This document shows, in pieces, positions 1 through 9,850 of a stretch of 37,147 nt of DNA. This DNA is from Nemertoderma westbladi. Taxonomy: Eukaryota; Xenacoelomorpha; Nemertodermatida; Nemertodermatidae. A model generated the notes under the pieces. That model was not told the DNA's origin. It ran no database searches and saw only the letters and a list, made by a program, of their open reading frames with translations. Location of the stretch: positions 1 through 37,147 of the forward strand of contig JAUCBJ010002148.1 in NCBI GenBank assembly GCA_032718475.1, written 5' to 3'. Numbering within the stretch: position 1 is the stretch's first letter; each line of letters begins with the position of its first letter. A program made the translations under genes and the position numbers.

Positions 1-2527
1 TGGGAGACTTTAATGCAAGTCTGCATCAATCACCTACATCGCCCTGGGTCTATAGCAATAGTGTTAACCGAAATTCTGTCCATCTTCAGGATTTTATCTC
101 TGGAAATGGATTGTTTTCGGCTGGAACCCAGTTCAAGAAGCGAAATGGAAAGCTATGGACTCATAGTAGACCCAGTGGTCACAAGTCCCAGATAGACCAT
201 ATTCTGTTTCGTAGGAAATACAGGAGCTCTATACAAGACTGTAATGCATTTACACTTCGACCCTTCTCCAGTGATCACCGCCTTATTGTGGCCAAGGTAA
301 GACTTAGTCTGCGTGAGCAGAACAACGAAATCTGCCTTGCCGCGGCGTGACTGGTCCTCTCTGTTGCAACAGCCAAGTATGAGATCCAGCTTCAAACTAC
401 AGCTGAGCAACAGGTATGAGGCTCTTGCCTCTGAGGCGGCAGATCACTGTGAGGGCTATACTGCCTTTACAGAAGCAGTTAAGTTAGCAGCTGCAGAAAC
501 AGTTCCTGTATACCCTCGAAACAGGAAAAGGGCCCCCTGGACTGACAACAAAATTCAGAAGTGCCGAAATCACCTTCAAAAGGCGCAGAAAGAGTCCCGA
601 CTCAAACAGACTAGATCGGCCAAGAATGCAGTTAAGGCTGCATCTAGGTCCCTGAACAGGCAGTACTCTGTTAATCTACAGGAGCTAATAAACCAACAGG
701 TTGATGCCATCAATGATGCTGACGACAGCAGGCAATCATCCCGGGCATGGAAATCGATCAATCTGCATACTGGGCGGAAAAGCCAACCAACCACCAAGGT
801 TAAGGCTGAATCACCAGCCGATCGCCTCAATGGTTGGAAAGCCCACTTTGAAAAGCTCCTCAATAATGACAGGGTATTGCCTGATAACTTTATAGAAGTA
901 AAAGTGTCTGAGTCTGTACTCCCAGATATTCCCATTGGCGATATCTCCTTTGCAGAAGTGAAGGCTGCTGCAAAGAGCATTAAGACCAATCGTGCCAGTG
1001 GAGTAGATGGTGTTCCCCCTGAGGTCTTTAAAATACCTGAGTGTTTAAAGCTCATCTATCCCATCATAGTAGACATGTACCGAACAACAAGAGTCCCACA
1101 AGAAATGAAAACAAATAAGTTGGTGCCAGTTCCCAAGAAGGGCAACCTAACACTCTATGGTTCTTTTCGGGGAATCTCATTGATCTCGATTGCTGCAAAG
1201 CTATACAATAGGATTCTATTAAATCGCATCAGGGATCCCATTGAGAGACTGCTCCGTGGAAATCAGAAAGGGTTCCGTAAAGGTCGTGGGACCATGGAGC
1301 CCATTTTGGCACTTAGAAGGATAATTGAAGAATTATCAAAAAAGAAAGACAGGCATCTGGCTGTTATCTTTGTTGACTTCAAGGTTTTTGATTCAGTCTC
1401 TCGCTCACGTATGTTCAGCATACTTTCACTATATGGGATTCCTGATGAAATTATAGCAGCAATCAGATCAGTATACGATGGTTCGACAACATTTGTGTCT
1501 ACTGTTGACGGTGACACAGAACCATTTGAAGTGTTATGGGGCGTCCTCCAAGGAGACACACTTGCACCATTCTTGTTCATTATTGTGGTTGACTATGTTC
1601 TACGCATGTCCTTAGATGACCATAATGATGATGGGGTGATGATAACTCCACCTACTGGCTCCAGAAGTCGAGAAAATCCTGCCAAGTACCTAACTGATCT
1701 AGACTTTGCTGATGACTTAGGAGTACTCTCAGAATCATTAGAGGGAGCCCAACGGCTCCTCAGCTCATTAGAACATGCTGCTTCTAGTGTTGGTCTTTTT
1801 ATTAACTCCAGAAAGACCAAAATTATGACAGTTAACTCTGAAAGTCATCAGCAAGTCTTTGATCGGATGAGCATAAGCTCAAAGGATGGTATGCTTGAGC
1901 ATGTGGACGACTTCTGTTACCTGGGATCATGGATCCGGAAGTCAGGTGAGGACCTTCGAATACGTAAGGGAGAGGCATGGGCAGCCTTGAATAGGCTTTC
2001 CAGGATTTGGAAGTCACCGAGAATTAATCGGAAACTTAAGGTCCGATTATTTAGAGCAGCAGTAGTTCCAGTACTCCTCTACGGGAGCCCATGCTGGGCT
2101 CTAACTGCTGAGGACACCAAATCTCTGGATGGCACTTTCACAAGAATGCTACGCCGGGTTCATTGTGTCAAGTACTGTACAATGCACACATCTCCAACCA
2201 GACACTATATAACATTGGAGGTGTCTCATTGGTTCCCCCAAGCTTGACACTAGAACAAAATCGCCTCCGCTTTGCAGGACATTGCTTTCGCCGTGAGGAC
2301 CAGCCAGTGCATAATCTTGTACTTTGGCGGCCTCATGGAGTGAATAAGCATGGTGGACAGCCCATGACTTTCTTGAGACGCATCTTAAAGGACACAGGCC
2401 TTAAATATGCGGATGATCTAGCAAATGTCATGGGTGATAGGGAGTTGTGGCGGTGCAATTTTGTTGACAAGCCGGCACAGCATTCCTAAAAATGCAGCTG
2501 CAATGCAGCATGCCGATCCTAGTAGTA
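1..2527 (+). mobile_element. RTE-like LINE copy A, pseudogenised, cut by the left window edge
   Basis: The sequence matches copy D (17392-19920) almost base for base from window position 1, so the element probably extends beyond the left edge. It encodes the end of an APE-type endonuclease (GDFNA, IDHI and SDHR boxes), then a reverse transcriptase with a FADD motif near 1707-1718, then the C-terminal region. Compared with D it has a 2-bp deletion near 315 and a 5-bp insertion near 2173, which break the frame twice; the central piece stays open from 313 to 2247. RT motif A has lost one codon: it reads VDFKVFD instead of VDFFKAFD. The copy ends in a short TAG repeat, as is usual for RTE-clade elements. 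The clade assignment is inference from the C-terminal region and tail; non-LTR identity is secure. Confidence 0.9.
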
Positions 2528-2534
2528 AGCCTAC

Positions 2535-2643
2535 AGAGTAGAGTATTCAGTGAGTCTATTGTACCGGCACCCGTACCCGCACCGATAGAAGAAGAAGTTG
2601 AAGTACGAAGTTCCGGTATCTTCGCTTCCAGCGGTTTCGCCAT
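2535..2643 (-). CDS. Possible first coding exon of an unrecognised gene
   Basis: Just outside the end of LINE copy A, the minus strand has an ATG (2643-2641) in an acceptable context. It opens a 36-residue frame that begins MAKPLEAKIPELRTS and is rich in Ser, Gly and Thr, and it can end at a GT donor at 2534-2533. The segment is more GC-rich than its flanks, like the real exons elsewhere in this window. No family is recognised. The gene would continue leftwards out of the window with copy A in its intron. This may be chance; nothing else supports transcription. Confidence 0.2.
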
Positions 2644-4300
2644 TATCAGAACAAACAAAATTATTTAATGCTGAAAATGAAATAGGCCTATGTGCTATGT
2701 ATTTTACGTACCTAGTATCGTGTATATCTACCGTAGTACATGTACATCTACGATCGATGTAGTACTATCCAAAAAATAAGTTAAAAGTGCTAACATTTTA
2801 TTTTATAATTCGTAAATTGTGAATCATATTTCTAAAAGCCAATAAACTAAACAGTCCAATCAGAGAGCAAGACCTGTGATAGCATGATTTTGACATTCCA
2901 GAATATTAAATTTCGGTTAGCAATTATTAGAAATAAAGGACAGCCACCAGGCATGTTTGTTGAAAATTATATAAGTAGTAGTATAAGTAGTAAATAGTAG
3001 CCAAATTTCTACCTGGCGGTCATAATGGGAAATTATCGTAATTCCCGTCACCACGGAAACGGGATTGAAAAAAAAATTAAATGTAAATATTATGATCGCC
3101 TTTTATTCCCTTTACTCATATACCAAATCTCAAGAACAGAATCCCTTGACGTCTTGAATTACAAGCGTTTAAAATTTGAACTTTGAAGCCTGTTACCTTG
3201 GCAACTACAAGATACAAATTCCAGAAAGACATTTTATTACATTGCTATGAATCCTAGTCTCATATCCACCTAACCAAAGAAGCACATAAGAAGTTTCTAA
3301 GGAAATATTATGAAAAATGTGCCATAAATAGGGAAAGATCGGCCCACGCTAATTTCAGCAATCCGTTCGCTGCATGACCTGTTATTTAGGTTTAATGTGA
3401 AACACAAAAAGAGAAGCATCCCGAATGCTCCCATTTATATCCCCCCCCCCCACCCCCCACAAACTCCAGGTTCCCATATCGCTGAGTTTTTCTCAAACAT
3501 TCAATCGACCGACATCCTACTGTAAAACAGGCCTAATGATTATCGCGCCCATGTGAAGAATACCGTATGGATTTCAATTTTCGATCGAAAATGTGAGGAC
3601 CAATTATGGTGCTTTTTAAGCAATAAGAAAATTTGTTGAATAAAATAAATAAATAAAATCATTCAGTATCTTAAATAAATTAATTAATTCGTAAATTTTC
3701 CTTTTAATCCGAACATTTATGAATATCGAGGTCATTCACCCCGCGGACCTTCTACTGCTGATTGTTATGTTATTTAAACTATTTTTTTTTTCAGATGGAA
3801 AATCTAGCAAAAACCCTCCCTAAAAGTCGAAATGTAAAGTTAAATTGTTCTAGAACACTATCTCATTTTTGATATTTGTTATATTTTACATTCCCGTCAC
3901 TGAAAAGCCAAATACCTATCCTAAAATCACAATACAATAATTGAATTTTCACATTTCACATAGTATAATATTTATGTTCTTATATTGTTACTTTTTCGCC
4001 CGAATATTCCCAAAAATCGTGACAATAGGAATAATTTCCTACGTAATAATTTTTCCTAAATGATCTGTTAGGATTGCATTTTGCAAGTAATTGGGGCAAA
4101 ATCCATTAACAAACACACTTAAATGTTATTGGAACTTTTAGTTTCTGCACTGGGTACTCAAATAAAATACCTCGAGAATAGTGAAAAAAGTTACACTCTT
4201 TCCAAGTAATAAATAATAATTATTTAATTTCAATATTTTACAGTCGCATCAACCCTTGAATTTGGTGAATTTTAATTGACATTAAAATGTAATTTTGTAA
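2644..4300. other. Intergenic or intronic AT-rich stretch without recognisable genes
   Basis: No coding region or RNA gene is visible. It contains an oligo-C tract (11 C at 3441-3451, one A, six more C) and AT-rich low-complexity sequence near 3630-3700. No similarity to the other repeats of the window was noticed. Confidence 0.6.
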
Positions 4301-5213
4301 ATCGCCTCAATGGTTGGAAGGCCCACTTTGAAAAGTTGAATAATGACAGGGTATTGCCTGATAACTATATAGAAGTAAAAGTGTCTGAGTCTGTACTCCC
4401 AGATATTCCCATTGGCGATATCTCCTTTGCAGAAGTGAAGGCTGCTGCAAAGAGCATTAAGATCAATCGTGCCTGTGGAGTAGATGGTGTTCCCCCTGAG
4501 GTCTTTAAAATACCTGAGTGTTTAAAGCTCATCTATCCCATCATAGTAGACATGTACAGAACAACAAGAGTCCCACAAGAAATGAAAACAAATAAGTTGG
4601 TGCCAGTTCCCAAGAAGGGCAACCTAACACTCTAGGCCTATGGTTCTTTTCGGGGAATCTCATTGATCTCGATTGCTGCAAAGCTATACAATAGAATTCT
4701 ATTAAATCGCATCAGTTCTATTAAATCACCTATCCCATTGAGAGACTGCTCCGTGGAAATTAGAATGGGTTCCGTAAAGGTCGTGGGACCATGGAGCCCA
4801 TTTTGGCACTTATAAGGATAATAATTGAAGAGTTATCAAAAAAGAAAGACAGGCATCTGGCTGTTATCTTTGTTGACTTCAAGGTCTTTGATTCAGTCTC
4901 TCGCTCACATATGTTCAGCATACTTTCACTATATGGGATTCCTGATGAAATTATAGCAGCAATCAGATCAGTATACGATGGTTCGACAACATTTGTGTCT
5001 ACTGTTGACGGTGAACAGAACCATTTGAAGTGTTATGCGGCGTCCTCCAGGGAGACACACTTGCACCATTCTTGTTCATAATTGTGGTTGACTATGTTCT
5101 ACGCATGTCCTTAGATCATTATGATGATGATGGGGTGATGGTAAATCCACCTACTGGCTCCAGAAGTCGAGGAAATCCTGCCAAGTACCTAACTGATCTA
5201 GACTTTGCTGATA
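4301..5213 (+). mobile_element. RTE-like LINE copy B, internal RT fragment
   Basis: The fragment starts inside the ORF (LNGWKAHFEK region) and stops at the first residues of the RT active-site box (LDFAD), so both ends of the element are missing. It matches copies A and D closely but carries indels near 4336, 4635, 4720 and 5010 that break the frame. Like copy A it has the shortened motif A (VDFKVFD), so A and B share a common defective ancestor. Downstream variants (for example GATGGTAA near 5137) are shared with copy C rather than with A or D. It cannot be functional. Confidence 0.88.
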
Positions 5214-5399
5214 TTAATATGAAAACAATAAAATAGGAAAATGGGGTCTTATTCCCTCAGATACTACCTAGCATTTACGGCCACTTGGTCCACTGTTAGT
5301 ACTCAGGCACTAAGGACTATAAAAAAATGAAATACTAAATCGAATTTAGTGCTCCCAACCCAACTACCACAAGGAAAACTGCACCAATGCCACATTGCA

Positions 5400-6340
5400 C
5401 ATTGCAGCTGCATTTTTTAAGAATGCTGTGCCGGCTTGTCGACAAAATCGCGCCGCCACAACTCCCTATCACACATGACATTTGCTAGATCATCCGCATC
5501 TTCAAGGTGAGTGTCCTTTAAGATGCCTCTCAAGAAAGTCATGGGCTGCCCACCATGCTTATTCACTCCATGAGGCTGCCAAAGCACAAGATTATGCACT
5601 GGCTGGTCCTCACGGCGAAAGCAATGTCCTACAAAGCGGGGGCGGCTTTGTTCTAGTGTAAAGCTTGGGGGAACCAATGAGACACCTCCAATGTTATAGT
5701 GTCTGGTTGGAGATGTGTGCACTGTACTTGACACAGTGAACCCGGCGTAGCATTCTTGTGAATGTGCCATCCTGAGATTTGGTGTCCTCAGCAGTTAGAT
5801 CCCAGCATGGACTCCCATAGAGGAGTACTGGAACTACTGCTGCTTAAATAATCGTATCTTAAGTTTCCGATGAATTCGATGTGATTTCCAAATCCTGGAA
5901 AGCCTATTCAAGGCTGTCCATGCCTTTCCCTTGCGTATTCGAAGGTCCTCACCTGACTTCCGGATCCATGATCCCAGGTAACAGAAGTCGTCTACATGCT
6001 CAAGCATACCATCTTTTTTGAGCTTATGCTCATCCAGTCAGAGACTTGTTGAGGACTTAATAAAAAGACCAACAATAGAAGCAGCCAGTTCTAATGAGCT
6101 GAGGAGCCGTTGGGCTCCCTCTAGTGATTCTGAGAGTACTCCTAAGTCATCAGCAAAGTTTAGATCAGTTAGGCACTTGGTAGAATTTCCTTGACTTCTG
6201 GAGCCAGTAGGTGGAGTTACCATCACCCCATCATCATTATGATGATCAACCCCAATCATGATTATGAATATGAACAATTATGATAGTCAACCATAATAAT
6301 GAACAAGAATTGTGTAAGTGTGTCTCCCTGGAGGACTCGC
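5400..6340 (-). mobile_element. RTE-like LINE copy C, 3' half, inverted
   Basis: On the minus strand this segment runs from the RT region around VLQGD/FLFI (near 6340) through the FADD box (about 6153-6164) to the C-terminal region ending DKPAQHS at about 5417. About 40 bp are deleted near 6050 relative to copy D, and several frameshifts are present. The 5' limit near 6340 is where similarity fades. It lies tail to tail with copy B, with about 190 bp of unrelated sequence between them. Confidence 0.85.
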
Positions 6341-6540
6341 AGTAATATAAAACCTTTATATTGGTACCGAAAACATAAATTTATACCGAGTACTTTAAAA
6401 ATTATGACGGATCATAAATTGAGTTAGTTTTGAGGATTTATCTCAAAAAATTAGATAGGCTCATTCTGTAAAGGTGTAACGATATCTGTAAAGACTGAAA
6501 GGTGTAAAAGATTTAGTCTGGCTAAACACTAACTGTAATA

Positions 6541-6580
6541 CTATACTATACTATACTATACTATAATAACTATACTATAT
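6541..6580. repeat. (CTATA)n microsatellite
   Basis: Five perfect CTATA units (6541-6565) are followed by a degenerate continuation. It is surrounded by AT-rich sequence without genes. Confidence 0.85.
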
Positions 6581-7122
6581 CTAGTTACCGGTATCATAAT
6601 TATCAGACACCGTAAATGGCAATATAACAATATATATATATAAAGACCTAGAAAGAACTAATACTTAGATCCTAACATCTCCCCCACACACAAAATATTT
6701 TGACTGTCAAAATTGAAACGAATAATATAGGGGATTAATCAGTATAAATGAGAGTTTAAGCAATACCGTCAAGTTTGCCAAAAAGTTTCATTTTGAAATT
6801 AAACAGTTATTGTTTACCGCTTGTCAGAGTTTGAACACGAGATTGTCCAATATGCCCATGTCCTATTTGAGGTTGAGCAGGCAGACCAGATGGACGTTTC
6901 GGAATCGGACTTGTTTCCTGAGCCGAGTGTCCCATAGTAGTTGTATCCATCCCATGAGTGCTAGGTTGTCCCATAGCGGTTGTATCCATTCCAATAGCGC
7001 TTGTCTGGGTTTGAGATATTAATGATATTATTGATGAGATGGTGTAGTAAGTGGATGGTGGTTTCCAACCGGTTGAGATCTATGGCCACTATCAGTCTGT
7101 TCGAAGTTTGACTTCTCCGTAA

Positions 7123-7617
7123 TCAAATCTCGAGAAACACTGAACTTGGTAGGGAGGTGTTGCACATCGCTTTCAGCGATGGGTTATATATGTGACGAAT
7201 TTGATTGGCATTTCTCTTAACCGTTATATCACCAACCTTCAGCATATAAACACGAGATCCAATAACCTCAGTGATAACAGCCGAAAGCCATTTCACAATA
7301 ATTTGCTTCCGACCCGGACGAATGTAATTTCGAAGCCATACTGCCCCATTAACTCTAAACTCTCTGGGGTTCGCAGGATTGTCTGGTCGAATAGGATAAC
7401 ATAATAGTCTATGTAAACGTGTCGTAACAGGGGGCTTGAAAAGCAGCTGATTAGGTGTCATATCATTAGAACTGTAAATAGCGTTACGAACTTGCATCAA
7501 GAAATTATTGATGTTATTCTGTATTTTATGATGTTTAGAACCCTTTGCTTGTTTCTTTATTGATTTCTTTAGCGACTGAAGAGCTCGTTCAGTCGCGTCG
7601 AGTGGTACAACCCACAA
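7123..7617 (-). pseudogene. Gypsy-type retrotransposon integrase, C-terminal half (remnant)
   Basis: A 164-codon minus-strand frame shows the end of a Ty3/Gypsy-type integrase. It starts at the ERALQSLKK helix, which in intact enzymes follows the last catalytic Glu. It continues through an N-FLMQVRNA-YSS segment and PNQLLF (the usual 'TP.ELLFGR' region), and ends in a chromo/SH3-like GAVWLRNY...VKW...VGSRVYML domain. The frame is open but covers only part of pol. The preceding catalytic core lies immediately to the right on the opposite strand. No LTRs were found, so this is an old fragment. Confidence 0.75.
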
Positions 7618-7790
7618 CTTCTGCGAAAATTATTTCAGAACTTCGTAACATATTTGCATTTACTGGTGTACCTGGCATAGCCCTTTCAGACAACGGTCCG
7701 CAATTCATTTCTTCAGAAATAGAAGAATTTTACACTGCCAATGGAATCACCCACTGGAGTTCAGCTTTCTCTTCTCCTTCTTCAAATTGC
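7600..7790 (+). pseudogene. Gypsy-type integrase catalytic core fragment, inverted relative to its C-terminal half
   Basis: The plus-strand frame 7545-7841 contains TTSAKIISELRNIFA, GVPGIALSDNGPQF and an E-F-NGITHWSSA stretch. These are the hallmarks of the second catalytic Asp (SDNGPQF) and the following region of a retroviral-type integrase core. Similarity begins close to 7600 and fades after about 7790. It abuts the minus-strand C-terminal half, so the ORF has been broken by an inversion with a junction near 7600-7617. Confidence 0.72.
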
Positions 7791-7849
7791 TTATTATTGT
7801 TAATAACCTTTTTCCCTTCTTATCAATATAAACTGATATAATCAATATA

Positions 7850-9600
7850 AACTCAGGTAAGTTGATCCTTTATAGGATAGTAATACTGCTATGTTTTCGC
7901 CAGAAGTCTACCAAGAATCTCTTCTTCAAACCAGATCTTGCAACTGTCCGCAATATTGGTATCGCTAATCTAAAACGTATTTTCAGACCTCACTCATGTT
8001 TTTCTATAAAAGTATCCGAGGTCATATTGAATGAATTTGGTGTCATCAGATTCGTATTAAGTCTGAATAAATTCTGGGGTTCCTCGGAAATCCGCCTTCT
8101 TGAAATCTTAAACTTTTTGATCCTAAAGATGACGGATGGTAACCAGGTCCCCTTGAATAAGATTGTTACAATAATATATTATAGCGTTTCAATTAGATGA
8201 ACACCATAAACACCATAACTTATATTCTCATCACGAAATATATGAAATACTACCATTTCTTGTTGCAACTCGGGTATGTTTGGCAGCTGACTCTCATCTT
8301 TAACATAATCTGGATTTAAGTTAATTTATAGGTACTCCATCAAGATGATTCCTCGCTACTTCAACAAACTCTCGCACTGAGCCTTGTTGTTGAATCTGTA
8401 CTTCCTCTCCTATTTCTGTAGGAGTATTTTTTTTTGAAGCGAAATATATACTGTTTATTATCTTTCTCAATTACTTTATAGATGTGGCAGCAATTTGTAA
8501 ATTGGGCTTTCAATTTTTATTGCAAGTGTGCGAACAAGGACTGAGATAACGTGTAAATAAATATATTATCCAACATTAAACTAAAAGTAATTACTGTAAA
8601 TGCAGAAGTTGTTTCATCGGCATTCCTTCACCTTTCATTTCACGGTCCACTGGTAATACCGAACATCACCTTACAGATACAACATCTCAGTTTGGGTAAC
8701 CACTCTTCGTTAATGATAAACCTGCACCATTCTGTCCATAAATGCGTCGGCAAAATCACTTTTCACAATCGAACTCCAGGGTAGTCCATCAGAATGAACC
8801 CACACTACTAACCAAAAAGTCAGATACCCGGAAAGGCCTTTTTAGATAAATGAGAATTTCAATGGCTGCAGAAAAATAATGTATTTTACATTCACGTATG
8901 CTATTAGTTAAACTGGCAATGCAATACCTCATAGGAATCTTAATCATATATTTTATGGCAACCATTTTATATTTTATGCCATTTTGATTTCAGTCACCAG
9001 CGACAAATATTATCCCCTTTTGTGGGGGATTGATTATTGTGTACAGTATTTCTATGTGGCATAGATTTCTCTCATTGAATGATATAATCAGGAACTTAAG
9101 ATTGAAATCGACACAAAGGTGTTTAAAACTGACTTTAACGCCAAAACCACCACGATTGCACGGAGATTGTTCAAATAGGAGATATAAGTTGAAATCAGGG
9201 AACTTCCCATTGAAATAATAATTATTTATAATGTTAATTCAAGAACACATCCAATTCGTATTCGGGTTGTATACGGAACGGATGTGTGTGTAGGGAATGT
9301 AATTTATTGTTATTCACTTTGTGGAAAATGCTCAATGGCGCCAATGTAACATCAAAAGGTTCGTAATCTGACTGAACTATTTATAAAGACTCAGGATTCC
9401 ATCTCACAGACTATAATCCTAAAAATAAATTTGATGTTTGAAGACTAAATTTGGGTTTGGAAGTATTGAATTTGAGATACAATAAATTATATATGCTTTT
9501 ACAAACGCGGTGCGTATAAGATATTTATTGTGAAATCTACATAAAACCAATAGCATTTATTCATAATAATTAGGTAGTTACTAGGACACTTATAGTTCAA
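7850..9600. other. Gene-poor stretch with possible retroelement debris
   Basis: No convincing gene is visible. On the minus strand, about 8329-8410 is an open stretch (EVQIQQQGSVREFVEVARN) that might be retroelement coding debris, possibly of the nearby Gypsy element, but I cannot place it in a family. The rest is AT-rich and unremarkable. Confidence 0.4.
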
Positions 9601-9610
9601 TTATTTGCGA

Positions 9611-9616
9611 TTTATT
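9611..9616 (-). terminator. Candidate polyadenylation signal of the TRIM33-like gene
   Basis: AATAAA on the minus strand, about 150 nt beyond the duplicated stop codon of the TRIM33-like gene. Other AATAAA hexamers lie a little further on, near 9557 and 9519. Position alone supports it. Confidence 0.35.
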
Positions 9617-9762
9617 AACTAACACACAAATATTATTATAATTTACAAAAATGTATAAACTAAATAAACTAGGAATAGGATATTCAACCCTGAATCGCCG
9701 AATGTTTAAACGCACTTCTTACTGAGTAATGGACACAACTCAAATAATATAAGAGCTAAAAC

Positions 9763-9850
9763 CTAATAGTAATGTACCACACCCGCGGCTGATACAGCCA
9801 GCCTCCACTAATAGTAATGTACCACACCCGCGGCTGATACAGCCAGCCTC
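9763..9850 (-). repeat. 45-bp tandem duplication covering the last 15 codons and stop of the TRIM33-like gene
   Basis: The segments 9763-9805 and 9808-9850 are identical and 45 bp apart. On the minus strand each encodes RLAVSAAGVVHYY followed by TAG, separated by one TGG codon. The period is a multiple of three, so a second in-frame copy of the C-terminus and stop follows the functional stop. Confidence 0.95.

Noticed and set aside
4301-6340. Twin-priming inversion as the origin of LINE fragments B and C
   Set aside because: Twin priming puts the inverted 5' part upstream of the 3' part; here the 3' ends face each other.
6807-7022. Overlapping frames with GMDTTTMG-like repeats
   Set aside because: A short imperfect repeat (CCCATAG-GGTTGTATCCAT) near the Gypsy remnant; possibly its C-terminal debris, but not supportable as a gene.
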